From Strongyloides papillosus (Eukaryota > Nematoda > Chromadorea > Rhabditida > Strongyloididae), in assembly GCA_005656395.1 (NCBI GenBank), contig SRSI01000073.1:372001-436000 (forward strand): DNA of 64,000 nt, written 5' to 3'. Positions within the stretch are counted from its first letter, which is position 1. Every line of letters begins with the position of its first letter. This document shows, in pieces, positions 35,255 through 46,775 of this stretch. A program made the position numbers and the translations under genes. A model generated the notes under the pieces. That model did no database searches, was not told where the DNA came from, and saw nothing but the letters and a program-made list of their open reading frames with translations.

Positions 35255-37003
35255 GAAAAAGTATTATCTTCACTTTTTCTTTTGAATAAAACAAAAAAAA
35301 GTACAATCTTTAAAAAAAATTCTTTTATTTGTAAAAATTCTTTGACTATTGCTTTTGATATATCGAAAAATAAATTCTACTGCTTTAACATAATTAACTG
35401 TTATATTATCTTGATTTTTATAGCATGTATATTTATAATTTGAAGGTAAATGATAAATATATATTTGTAGTTTATTTTTTAAAGTCAGGTGTTTATCTCT
35501 CTCAATAAAATAACATCGTTATCAGTATTATTTAAAGATTGCTGTAAATGGAAGTACTTCTTATAGTATTGATAAAGACATTTTATTAGTGAAAATATAT
35601 TTGTCTCATTAAATCAAATTATATTTACACAAGGAGGCCTTTAATAGATTGCCTACATCATTTCACATTGATAAAAAAATCTTTATTACAAAAAATATTT
35701 AATGATTTTACAGTTGTAATAGTAATTTTCTGCAATTTATTTACAAGAAAAAAAAGGTTCATAGTCTTAATCACAAGTTTGTTATCTAATTAGAACGTTA
35801 ATTAGTCAAAAATACCTGGAGAAAAATTGTTTTTAAGTACGATATTGCTTGGAGCCTTGAATTTACTCGATAGCGCAGTGGTTTTTTAAAAAAGTATAAA
35901 GATAAAACGGCATGTGTAACTACCTCTGTGCGCGGATGTTTTTTTACCATTTTTTACTTATTTATTTAATTTTACTCAAATATGTGTAGTCTTTTTGCTA
36001 AATTTAGAACTTCGCTCAAATTTAGATGAAGTACAGATTTAATATTTACAAGATTCTTAGTGATAAATTAAGTTTATTCTTATTTATATTAGATGTTTTA
36101 AATACAGTAATTTTAGATACATTTGTATTTATAGATAATTTAGATGAATTCAGGTATTTAAAATTTTTTTTTCCAATTAGGGATTTTAATATGAGTTTCA
36201 TGCATGAAAAGTTGAGGATTCAAAGGGATTCATAGATAGGGACATAAGGATTCTAGAATTCTAGAAATTTTTATGTTGAATTAAGAGTTTTCTTGTGGGT
36301 TTCATGGATAAAAAGATAAGGATTCGGAGAATTTATGGACAGGAACATAAGATTCTGGAAATTCAAGGATTTATATTTCGAAGTTAGAAGTTCCGTATCT
36401 AGGATAAGAATGTTTTATAAGAAGATTTCAAGAATTTAGGATATTAATTTGATTAGTAAGATATAATGTTGAGTTTAGATGTTTCATAAAATATTCATGG
36501 ACAAAAAATACTGATTTAGAGCATTCATAGATAAATAATAGTTCTTCCATCAAATGCTTTTTTAGACTGACAATATTTAGTATAGAAAAGTTGATAGTTT
36601 ACTTATATAAAAGTAGATCGCTTTATGGTAGAAAATAAATTTAATTTTATAAGATTAAGAATAAAATTATCATTTCTTTTGATACCGCTGTAAGGAGTTT
36701 AAATGTTCTAAAAAAATGTCATACTCTTTCACTGTATTCCTTAAGGAAATTACCTAAAATTAATGCATAAAACAATTCCCTCAAAACAAAATGTTACTTT
36801 TTTAGAAACAAATATATCTATGCTTGAAAAGCTAAGTTTATTTATTGTTTATAACATTTATCAACAAAATGACATAGCTTTTAATTAAAATGCAAACTAT
36901 TTGTTTTTATCTTATCTAAATAGGTAGTAATAACTTGGCCTATTTTTTTAAACTTACGATGACAAATCTTTAAAAAGTATAGCATCATTTTTGTACTTTT
37001 TTT
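35255..37003. other. Intergenic with degenerate minisatellite
   Basis: No gene is seen. A 70-codon plus frame at 36026-36235 runs into the degenerate repeat at about 36195-36540 and is probably not a gene. A GC-richer spot around 35865-35945 has an A-box-like TAGCGCAGTGG and a T7 run, described among the findings. Confidence 0.5.
36195..36540. repeat. Degenerate minisatellite
   Basis: Variants of ATTCATGGATAGGGACATAAG followed by GATTCTAGAATT recur several times (near 36228, 36300, 36335, 36498 and 36525), interspersed with GAAGTTAGAAGTTC-like segments. Copies differ by substitutions and short indels, so period and copy number need a computed self-alignment. Confidence 0.55.
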
Positions 37004-37546
37004 ATGATGATTTTAAAATTATTTTTATTTTTTATTATTACTTTAATTAAATATTCATCTGGATGTGATACTTTTCCGAATGGAACTGATGAAAAGATAA
37101 ATTGGTTTAGATGTCCAGATTCTGGAGAAGTAGTTTTTCATTCATTAGTCACGGTTGACGAGAATAATAATGAAGAATATCCAATTAAATTAAGGCAACC
37201 TGTTTATGCTATTGTTAATATGGATAACAATGGCGAAACTTTATCTTCCTTAAGACTTGATCTTGCATTATATCGGTGGGGAGGATGGCAAGGCTGTTCA
37301 TGGCACAAAATTCCAACATTTGGACTTCTATCAAATAAGAATGGTTGTAAAAATGGAGTTCCATGTCCTATAGTGTCGGGAAAGAATCGAAATGTTACAT
37401 TTACAATTGATTTCACAAAATATAGTTTAATTGTTGGTTTACTAAAAAATGATGCACCATATCAATTAATGTATAAATTAACAGATAGGGTTTCTGGAAA
37501 AACTATCTGCACAATGATTCAAGCACGATCCTTAACTAAACATTAA
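37004..37546 (+). CDS. Secreted ML-domain (MD-2-related lipid-recognition) protein
   Basis: Single exon of 180 residues. Residues 1-20 are a signal peptide (MMILKLFLFFIITLIKYSSG). The mature part has the nematode ML-type pattern: paired cysteines with WFRCPDSG early, a GCSWHKIPTFGLL segment, NGCKNGVPCPIVSGKNRNVTF in the middle (the PCxxxxGxN signature), and YQLMYKLTDRVSGKTICTMIQAR near the end. ML proteins bind lipids such as sterols or lipopolysaccharide in a hydrophobic pocket outside cells or in lysosomes (NPC2, MD-2). Six cysteines could form three disulfides. Two in-frame ATGs (37004 and 37007) start it. Confidence 0.85.
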   Translation: MMILKLFLFFIITLIKYSSGCDTFPNGTDEKINWFRCPDSGEVVFHSLVTVDENNNEEYPIKLRQPVYAIVNMDNNGETLSSLRLDLALYRWGGWQGCSWHKIPTFGLLSNKNGCKNGVPCPIVSGKNRNVTFTIDFTKYSLIVGLLKNDAPYQLMYKLTDRVSGKTICTMIQARSLTKH

Positions 37547-39101
37547 AACAATTTTCTCTACAATTTATTGTTATTATAACTTCACTTTTGAAGTAATGAA
37601 AAATACTGTAAATTGCTTCAATTTTTTCTAATTACAAGTGAAATCAATTATTTTGTTTGATAAAAAAATAAATCATATCCCACTTAATTATGTTATTTAT
37701 TTTTAAATGATAGATATATTCTAAGAATAGTACTTAATTAAAAAATGTTATGCTACATTTATATAAAATGTATAATTATGCTTTTATAGAGTTGTCCTTT
37801 GCAAATGATATTGAAAACAAGTTTTTGCATGGAAAATATTAATTAATAAATATACAGATCATTAAATGTATATCGAACTTATTAATTGCTTTAAAAATAC
37901 ATTATCAAAGATAGAGACAAATTTTTTATCTTATTTTAATAGATTGTTTCAGAAACTTTCAGAAAAGGAAAGTTGTGTAGTCCAGCTGCCATTGAAGTGG
38001 AAAATTTTAAGATTCTAGTGAAAAATGACAACGAAATAGAGTTCGAGAACTGCAAAATACTTGAATGTTACATCGTCTAAAAGTCATTGACAAGATAAAA
38101 ATTAGGTACTATGGAAGTCACAATGGAAAAGCTGAATGATCTAGGATAAGAAGTTCCATCTTGAAAGCAAAACTGCTGTTTATTTAAATATTCCAAAACT
38201 GTTGTCTGGAAGTCCAATATATTAATAGAAATAGTAAAAATGATAAAACTTAAATTATTTGGTAATTTTCTTCCTATATTTACGCGAATCGTAGTACAGA
38301 AACTTTCTTTTAAAAAGGATAAAATTATTTTTAACACTAAGAGGAAAAACAATTTAAAAATATATTAAAAAATGAAATAGCTATAAAGTATAAATTTTTC
38401 AAAACGACTATTCTTAAAAAATTTCTTAAATTTACTTTTTTTCTCTAGGATACTTATAGACCAAGAATAGGAAAAATTTTTTATTTTTCTTGTGATTAAT
38501 ATTAGCACATGTTTAGAACAAAAATATTGTGATATCCTTAAAATGATTTAGTTCTTTTTTTAGTAATAAAGTGATATCATTAAAATGAGTACCAGAACAA
38601 TTAAAGTTTTCCTTTAAAGGAGCAATTAAATTTCATTATTATAATGATTCTATCAGTCACAAAAGTACACCAATTATTTTAGCATGATTTTAACAAAAGA
38701 GCTACCTAAAATATGAACATGTGTACGTGTAAATTTATAAAAAGGATATATTTTTATGCTTTTTTTATTCATTTTTAAAGTATAAATGGCAACCATCTAG
38801 ATAACAATTCGGAAGACAATTGTGTGACAGTATGTTTCCTTCTTTCAATTTTACAAAGGAAACTTTGAGTTTATTGTTTTTCCGGTTCTTCAAAAATTAA
38901 GGAAAAATGTACGTATATATGTATATCTGAATATGCATATACTTTGCATACGCCTTATATTTATTATTATTCTCCTGGTGTAGTTGCCTACTTTTGGGAA
39001 AGTTTGAATCCATTTCTTAGCTTTTTTATGAATTATTACCATATATACGTTTAATTTTATTTATTATTCTATATTATCTTGTTTTTTACTCTAAAAATAC
39101 A
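37547..39101. other. Intergenic, with a possible decayed BTB fragment
   Basis: There is no intact gene. At 37943-38080 a short plus-strand frame after an AG acceptor resembles the start of a BTB domain (FKILVKNDNEIEFENCKIL). It stops, and similar-looking coding sequence continues in other frames to about 38340. The rest is AT-rich and featureless. Confidence 0.35.
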
Positions 39102-40367
39102 ATGGAAGAATCTATCAAAGAAAAATTAATTTTAAACAAGCATTCATTTACCGTTGGTTGGGCATGTGAAGTCTTGGAAAAAAATGATCCTGATTTTAAA
39201 AAATTTATTGAAGATGGACTTGTAAAAAACGTAATTACACGTCCAATTGGTAAAGGAAAAGGTTGTTTTGCTAATATTTATGAGATCATTTTCGTTAATA
39301 AATATGATAGAGGATATAACTGTGTAGTAAAAATACCGCAATTTCAAAAAGAATCTTGTGAAAATGTAGATGTAAATTTAAAGGTAAAATTATTAAGAAT
39401 AATTTATCTCAATATATTATAGTTTTTTAAAAATATGGATAAAACAGTGATAATGATGCACAATAGAGAATGTGAATTCTATAATAACTTTAAAAATATT
39501 AACATAAAGATACCAAAAGTATTCAGTGCTATCCCTTTTATTCCAAATGTACAGGAAGGGATATTATTAATGAAAAATTTAAATGAATGTGGAGCTATTC
39601 AATGCATAACAGATTCATTAATACCTTCACAAATGTATCAAATAATGAGATATTTGGCAAGACTTCATACTTATAGTATTATTAATGATGAATTATTTAG
39701 TGATAAAAATTATTCATGTATATTCAATGAAATGGAACTTGAATCATGGTATGCACCATTAAAATCTAAATTTAAAGATCTTTTCGGTGGTATTATTGGT
39801 GAAATTTACGATGAATTTATTGACATAGCAATAGATGCTAGATTTCATCGTTACATTATGAATGAAGCTCATTTAGAAAACGGATTGTGTGATGTCCTTA
39901 TTCATGGAGATGTTTATACTCATAACATCTTTTTTAGAAAAGATATTTTTGGTAATACAACATCTGAATTAGAGGCTATTTTTGACTGGCAGACAATGCA
40001 AATGGGTTCTCCTGTTTTTGATGTTGCTAGGTGCATTGTTATGTCATTAGATGGTGATATTCGAAGAAGGATTGAAGAAGATTTATTATTATTCTATTAT
40101 CAAAAGTTTTCCGATGAACTAGAGAAACACAAAATTGAAGCACCTTTTAGATATGAAAGTTTTCGTAAAGTATATGATATAACTTTTCTTCAACAATCTG
40201 GAGATCTACTTTCAATGATTGATATTTTTGTTCTAAGAAATACTGAAATTGATAAAAATGGAAAATACTATAAAGCTGTTCTTGATAAGGTTGGAATGAA
40301 ACTAAAACACGCAATTGAAGATTCGGTCGTTATAATAAGAAAATATTTTAAAGAATGGAAATATTAA
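39102..40367 (+). CDS. CHK-kinase-like / DUF1679 protein (ecdysteroid-kinase-like fold)
   Basis: Exons are 39102-39383 and 39423-40367 (39-bp intron, phase 0), encoding 408 residues. The protein-kinase-like fold of this nematode-expanded family is visible. A glycine-rich IGKGKGCFANIYEI start and VVKIP lysine occur in exon one. The catalytic loop is HGDVYTHN (255-262, the HxDxxxxN signature of small-molecule kinases), and AIFDWQTMQMGSPVFDVAR (about 280-298) carries the metal-binding Asp followed by Trp. Relatives phosphorylate small molecules: ecdysteroid 22-kinase in insects, and C. elegans members are induced in stress and detoxification. The substrate here is unknown. Neither exon alone spans the ATP site and the catalytic loop, which supports the intron. 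Confidence 0.9.
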
Positions 40368-40744
40368 AATTATAACATTGTGTTGTATATTTTATCTAGC
40401 ATTCTTGAAAACATATAGTAGTAATTAAATTTTACACTCAATTCATCTTTAATAATGCTTATAAATTACAGTTTGTTTTTTAAAAGCATCTAAAAATAAT
40501 GAAAAAGAATGTAACTTTATCGAGAGTGCTCTTGAAATCTATTCAAGTTTTTCAAAAACATATGCTTAACGTAATTTTCTCTTTTTGACCAAGTAAAAAT
40601 ATTAAATAATTTACCATTGCAAGATAAATTTTCGATTTATAAAAATTTTATTATATCTAATAAATTAAATATTTGTAAATTGTTGAAAAACAAACGTCAT
40701 TTATAGGATTCTTACTTATATGTGTATCTGTCAACATAAGATAC

Positions 40745-40930
40745 GTGTCATTTGTCGGCTACACTAGACTCTATCATTATTCTGAAGTTGTTTTTGCAAT
40801 TTTCAATTTGAAAGCTATTGTTAATTTTAAAAGAACCATAACAGAAGATATTTTAAGTAATTGTCTTGAGCTCAAATTGGATGGCCTTCTTCTGAAAGTT
40901 TACGAATATTTAATGGTACATTTTACTTAG
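40745..40930 (+). pseudogene. Possible relic of a BTB-domain gene
   Basis: The frame encodes LKAIVNFKRTITEDILSNCL and LELKLDGLLLKVYEYL, which fits the BTB pattern of a terminal strand (ITEDN) and helix pair (LL.lAd.Lqid.L...c..fL). No ATG-initiated complete domain can be assembled, and downstream similarity is broken by stops. This is weak evidence from pattern only; it could be chance. Confidence 0.25.
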
Positions 40931-42311
40931 GTTCAGGTAATAGATGAATTAAATGATTTCGGTTAAAATGATATGACTGTAAAAATATAAGTTTCGAGTG
41001 GAAAAAGAGGTGTATAACTAAACTGTCATCAAAATAATAATTTAAGGATTCTTACAGAAAATGATTTATGTTCGACATTTCAAAAGCCTTCTGAATGCTA
41101 GTACTAGTACAGTTTCCAATCATTTATAAGCTATTATAATTATGAAATAGATACTTCATAGGCTTCTTTGTAGAAAATGAGTGATTGGTAAGATAAAACT
41201 TTATTTTACTTTCTTTACTCGCAAGCTCTTCCACTAGAAGGATATTTTTTCTTAATTCTGTAAAGAATTATATAAAAGTTGTAATTTTTGATAGTTCAGA
41301 TTATCTTAAATCAGCAGTCTTGTAGTTTTCGGATTGTATTGGCAATAATCTTCTTGAAATGGATTAACAATGCAAAGCAACATTGAAAATGATTTCATGA
41401 TAAAAATGCTTTGAACAAGTCTGACACAACACAAATAATCTTTTTCTGAAATGCAAATAAATAGAAGATATTATACAGAATCTCTAATATGTGAAGCTTA
41501 ATCTCACATCGTTCTCCAATAGTTAAAATTTTTAAAGGTACAAAGAACTGGCCTCATTATTATTCATAATTGATTTTACATATAATGATACTATTTATTG
41601 ATAATAGCAAAAATAATAATTAAATAAAAAAAGCTATAAACTATACGAAATTTACAACAAAAATTGGTATACTCATTTGATAGATCACGATCTACTGAAA
41701 ATAATTTAATTGATAAACTTATTTCTTTTATATCTTTCTTTCTTTACAAAATAAGGAATCACTTCAGTTATAATTTTTAATTTATTTTAAGACATTTTAA
41801 ATATAAAAAACAAAAAAGAAATAACACAATAGATTATTTAAAAAAAAATTGAAGAAAATATGGTAAATCAACTGAAAGATATGTTTAAATGTCTATGAGA
41901 TTATTTTACCGTTGGGTTAATAAAAGAACATCTATAAAATGTTCATACTTAAGACATTTAAAGAAGTGAAGAATTGTAAAAAAAAATATCAAGCAATGCG
42001 GAACATGCAGAAACTCAAAGACCATTAAAGTTATTATCTTTTTTAAAAATAAACCGAAGAGTACCAAAACAATTAATATTGATAAGGCATCACAATTTAA
42101 AATTATATACCTCAAACTTTATATGTATTTTTAAAAATTTTAATATGTCCTTTTAGAGGTCATAATAGACTAGTGCGAAATCGTTATCTAAAAGTTAGTA
42201 TAACAGTAAATCATTAAAAATAGAGGGTAAATCTTAAAAAGAAAATTCTAATCACTTGTCCAATGTAAAAAATAAAAATAACAGCATTCATTTACAAACA
42301 AATATTTTTTT

Positions 42312-42315
42312 AGTT
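42312..42315 (+). promoter_or_regulatory. Acceptor-like site two bases upstream of the PrimPol ATG
   Basis: TATTTTTTTAG ends at 42313, directly before TTATG. The position suits spliced-leader trans-splicing with an almost absent 5'UTR, or a cis-acceptor for an upstream untranslated exon. Confidence 0.4.
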
Positions 42316-44593
42316 ATGCCTTCAGCTGACAATGAAGTTCAACTGCACTTTAGGACATATTATCATCAAAATGAGGCAATGGAATTTTTTTTGAAAGATA
42401 AAGAAAATATTCGAATATTTTCCTATGAAAATCCATCGAATAAATGTCCAGGTGAATAAATAAATAAAAATATACTTTTTTTATAAACAATATGATTTTT
42501 TAGGGAGTAGAAAATATATTGCAGCAGATTTATTTAAATTCGCAAAATGGTACTTAAATACTAAGAAAGAAATAAGAAATTTTTATGAAATAATCCCTTT
42601 GGATACTCCATGCAGATTATATTTTGATATAGAATATTCAATAGAATTAAATCCGACAGCCGATTCAATGGAGTTGTTCAGTAATTTTTGTAATATTGTT
42701 AAGGAATTACTTAAATCAGAATATAATATAGAAATAAATATTGATGAATCGTTTCTAATTCTAGATTCATCAACTTCGAAGAAATTTTCACTGCACGTCA
42801 TTGTTCATTTACCAGGAAAAAAATTATTTTCAAGTAATGTTGAGATGAAAAAATTTACTGACTTTTTATATATTAATATGTTAGAAAGAAATATTTCATT
42901 AGTTTATAATGGAAAAATAAATAATGTTGGGGAAAAAATTAAAGTACCCATATTTGATTATTGTGTATATACAAAAAATAGAAATTTCAGGATTTATTTA
43001 AGTTGCAAATTGGGTAAAGATAGTTATCTTAAATTATCAGAATGGTGCCAATTTTATAAATGCAAAAATGTTCATAAACCCACTGATGCACAGGTATTTT
43101 TTGATTCCCTTTGCGTACCAAGATTTTATAATAAATATGATATACTTCCTCAATTTAATGTTGATGAAGAAATTGTTAAAGTTAAAACTTCAAAAGCTAG
43201 AGTTAATGGGGGTGGATTATTGCATAATGTTTGTAAAATCAACAATAATTTTTGTGACTATCTAAAAAACGGTTATGGAAGGACATCAAATTTCCCTTTG
43301 TTGGAAGAATTTATTGTTAACAAAAACAAAAAATATAATAGCAATGCCGATATTCGTGCTTGGGATATAATAAAAATTAAAGACACTGGAAAGATAAGGC
43401 TTATTTTTCATATTAAAGGGTGTAGGTATTGTTTTAACATTGGAAGGGAACATAAAAGTAATCATATATATTGGGAGATTTATTTTGATCCAGAATTAGT
43501 ATGCCATCAAAAATGTTTTGACAGAGAATGTCATGGACGGGCTTCTATTGGATGTCAAGCACCTACTAATATAACACAGGAAGTTATTAGTAAGTTGACT
43601 GAGATGGGTCTCTATCAAAATCCTTCTGATAGTTACGTCGATTCGTTTTGGAATATGGAAAGGGATAATGTAACCTTATTTGATGAAACTGAATTAGGTA
43701 AAACAAGAAAAAGATGTAGAGTTGAAAATGATGGAGAAATTAGCAATTCAATTGATTTTAAAATTCCAAAAATATTAGATGATAGAGAAGAATCACCTGA
43801 TGTGGTTAAAGAAACTTCATTCGATGAAGAAGAAGCTGACTTTATTGTTGTTGATGGTAAAATACCTGAGAAACCAACAGAATATTTAAAATTTATAATT
43901 TCTACGCCAAAATCAAATTACAGAGACAGCTTTGAGTTTTCACCAACACAACTATCAAATTACAGGGAGCCTTTGGAATTTTCAATACAACAAAATTCGA
44001 ATTGTACTGAAACTTCTAAATTCCCACTACAGAAAGAACATAGAAACAACGATAGCTTTGAGTTTTCTCCAACACAACCAAATGAAGAGGAAGGTTTTAT
44101 TACAGATGACGAATCTGGTGATAATTTAATTCATTTATCATCGTACGATCTATCAGAAGCGGATCCATTTAATGATTGTTTCATTAATTCGACAACATCA
44201 TTTCAAAATGACTCTACAATTACCACGAAAAACCATAGTACATTTAGAAAAGATAATATATGCATTGTTGATAAACATGGTGAAGTTGATACAGTTCTGG
44301 AATCATCGTTTTATACAAGTGATAGTAATTCATCAAACGCTATTGATAATAGATGCAAAGAAACTAATAACGACATAGAAATTACTAAAATACATGATAA
44401 ACCGAAGGATATTTATTGTTACAAACCACCAAAAACGTTTGAAGAAATGAAAATTGTCAACAACAAATATAAAAGTTCAGATAAATGCAAGTCTCCTTTT
44501 AGATCTCCTGTTATTGGAACAAAAAGAGGAACACTAAATATAGAAAAATTAAGAAAGAATCCATTTTACAAACGAATTACTGATGTCCCATAA
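42316..44593 (+). CDS. primpol: PrimPol (CCDC111-type) primase-polymerase
   Basis: Exons are 42316-42451 and 42504-44593 (52-bp intron, phase 1), encoding 741 residues. It aligns with human PrimPol across the AEP catalytic core: YEIIPLDTPCRLYFDIEY gives motif A (D87, E89), LDSSTSKKFSLHVIV gives motif B (S141, H143), and IFDYCVYTKNRNFRIY gives motif C (D197). The zinc-binding module follows with CFNIGREHKSN (C355, H362) and KCFDREC (C383, C388), same spacing as human. PrimPol reprimes DNA synthesis past lesions in nucleus and mitochondria. The last 300 residues are acidic, Ser/Asn-rich and carry DSFEFSPTQ-like repeats; the RPA-binding motifs of vertebrates are not clearly seen. All catalytic and zinc residues are kept, so it is probably active. 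Confidence 0.93.
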
Positions 44594-45014
44594 ATTGTTT
44601 TTTACATTATATGTTTATAATATTCATCTCTGTTGAGACAATACATGTAAACAAAATAACTCTAAAACTCTAGAAATTTCTATAAAATTCATAGACATGG
44701 AAAAAACAACAAAGAGTACAGCGCACATGTGACTAAACATCAACACTACTTTACTAAATACGCTTTTCCACATTGTTTTATCAAACAAACATTTTTTATG
44801 TCCCTTATCAATATGTGATGTAAACAAGATGGTATTTTTCTTTTTTTTCTAGAAATTTCTAAACACTCCTCTGATGTTATAGAATATTATAGAATATATA
44901 TCATATTGTATATATATGTGAAAAGAGCTTTCGTCCTTCATCTATAGTATTTATTATTAGAAACTCGCTATTTTTAAGTCTATATTTTTATAATTGCAGT
45001 TCTATTTCGTAATA
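44594..45014 (+). promoter_or_regulatory. Heat-shock promoter of the first small HSP gene
   Basis: A perfect three-unit heat-shock element TTCTAGAAATTTC lies at 44847-44859. A near-identical CTCTAGAAATTTC lies at 44668-44680. Partial GAA/TTC units follow at 44882-44894. A TATATATA box is at 44909-44916. The order distal element, proximal element, TATA, leader is that of an HSF-1-driven promoter, about 100 bp upstream of the ATG at 45015. An acceptor-like ATAATTGCAG ends at 44999. Confidence 0.8.
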
Positions 45015-45522
45015 ATGGCTGACCGTTGGATTTCTCCATTTGTACGTGATCCATTTTTCTCACCTTTCAGTGGAATTAGAGGATTCCTTGATGACATGGA
45101 TCGAGCAATGATGGAATCCCGTTATTGGATGAACAAAACACTTACTGAAAGTCATAGATTTGCTGAACCATGTCCAGAGATTGTTGATAACGACAAAGAA
45201 TTTAAAGTAAAAATGGATGTTTCCCACTTTGCTCCAAATGAATTGAAAGTAACTGTTAAAGATAACTTCCTTCATGTTGAAGGAAAACATGAGGAGAAGG
45301 ATGATAGATTCGGAACGGTAGGTTTTTTAATTTTTTGTTGTATAAATTAACATTTATTTGTAGATCCAAAGAATGTTCATTCGTAAGTACAATCTCCCCC
45401 AAGGATTGAAGGAGGAAAATGTAACTAGCGAACTTTCTAAGGATGGTATTCTTACCGTTGGAGGTTCCAAGCTCGCTATCGAAGGAGATACAGCTAAGAA
45501 TATTCCAATTACATATAAGTAA
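45015..45522 (+). CDS. Small heat-shock protein 1 of tandem cluster (HSP-17-like)
   Basis: Exons are 45015-45317 and 45364-45522 (46-bp intron, phase 0), encoding 153 residues, about 17-18 kDa. The N-terminal arm is Phe/Pro-rich (DPFFSPFSGIRGF). The alpha-crystallin domain runs from EIVDNDKEFKVKMDVSHFAPNEL to LSKDGILTVGG, and the C-terminal tail has the I-x-I anchor IPI. By family it is an ATP-independent holdase that forms oligomers and keeps stress-denatured proteins soluble. The upstream ATTG frame extension is leader, because it follows an acceptor-like site. Of the three cluster genes it has the best canonical domain and the best heat-shock promoter, with little AT skew in codons, suggesting high expression. 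Confidence 0.96.
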
Positions 45523-46244
45523 ATTTTGTAATTTTTATCATTTTTTTATCGATTTTTTTCCATCTTTGATACATTAATCACTTAATAAATTCTCATGTGA
45601 ATGTTATGCTTTTACCTATTTATTTTATGTTATTTCCCACTTGTTATGTTTAAATTGAGACTGAAACCATAAAAGTACAAGATTATTATTAGTTTATAGA
45701 AAATTCTAGAATAGTATATGAAATTATGTTAGGTAATGTATATTATCTGTTTCTACAGAGTTTTTTTTTAAAAATATATTGAAATGAAAAATTAATCTAG
45801 TTACTTTTTAAGATTTATCATTGGTGTATAAGTTTGAAGAGGAGTGTTTTATAACAGTAATGATAGTTGGCTTCAAACACCTATTCTTCTTTATTGGTGT
45901 TGACAACATTTTTATCATCAAAACATACATTTAGAGGAGAATTGTACTTCTATGAATAAAACGTTATATAACATGTAAACAACTTTTAATGTTTTCGGTA
46001 TTTCAATGACAAAAAGTACATTTTTACTAACATTTTAAACATATTATTTAGTTTGATTTACTTTTTTATGCCAGCAAAATAAAAATATTTATCAAATAGA
46101 CATAGAATGTGGAGCTTCTAGAAGAATCTTTAAAATAACAATATTAATAGAACTTTTTTAAGCTATATAACAATACTTTTTTTAAATTTATATCACATTT
46201 GTTTAACAAGTAGTTAGAATATTCTAATTTATTTTTACACTGTG
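45523..46244. promoter_or_regulatory. Intergenic region with heat-shock elements for the second small HSP gene
   Basis: GAAAATTCTAGAA at 45699-45711 is a perfect three-unit element. TTCTAGAAGAATC at 46116-46128 is a near-perfect one. TTAGAATATTCTAA around 46214-46227 contains GAATATTC only 20 bp before the ATG, so it may be in the leader. No other gene is present. Confidence 0.7.
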
Positions 46245-46775
46245 ATGGTTGGGAGCTGGCTGATACCACGTTACCTAGATCCATTTGATATCTGTCCATT
46301 TATTGGGAGAGAAAGATATTTTGATAATTTCAATCGATTAAACCATCGTCCAGAAGTGTTTATTATAAATTCTAGAAATTCAACAGACAAAGATTTATCC
46401 GAAGTACCAAAATTAATTGAATCATGTCCAGAAATTATAGATAATGAAAAAGAATTCCGAATAAAGATGGATGTGTCACTTTTTGCTCCAAGTGAATTAA
46501 AGACATCCATTAATGGTAAATGTCTTATTGTGGAAGGAGAACATGAGGAGAAAGATGAGGGATATGGAACTGTAAGTTTTATCAAACCTTCAATCTTTAT
46601 AATTACTGTTTTTGAATAGATAAAAAGAAGTTTCATTCGTAAATATGCTCTTCCAAAAGGAATAACTGAGAAGAATATCACTTGTGAACTTACTAAGGAT
46701 GGTATTCTTACTGTTGGAGGAATCAAAGACGAGATAGAAAAAGTCAAGAATATTTCAATTAAGTGTAACAAGTAA
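46245..46775 (+). CDS. Small heat-shock protein 2 of tandem cluster
   Basis: Exons are 46245-46571 and 46620-46775 (48-bp intron, phase 0), encoding 160 residues. The alpha-crystallin domain (CPEIIDNEKEFRIKMDVSLFAP to LTKDGILTVGG) is very similar to the first gene, including the intron at the same GT/IKR position. The N-terminal arm differs and the C-terminal anchor is ISI rather than IPI. The start is the ATG at 46245; the in-frame GTG just before is ignored. A tandem duplication of the 45-kb gene is the simplest origin. Confidence 0.94.

Larger units (their letters stand above)
40368..42315. other. Intergenic, 1.9 kb, with possible decayed BTB-BACK sequence
   Basis: No intact gene. A plus-strand frame at 40745-40930 ends with RTITEDILSNCLELKLDGLL.KVYEYL, reminiscent of the end of a BTB domain, and broken sequence near 41330-41400 includes FLKWINNAKQ, reminiscent of a BACK domain. 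A copy of ACAAGTCTGACACAAC lies at 41415-41430, similar to the array at 60.4 kb. Confidence 0.35.
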
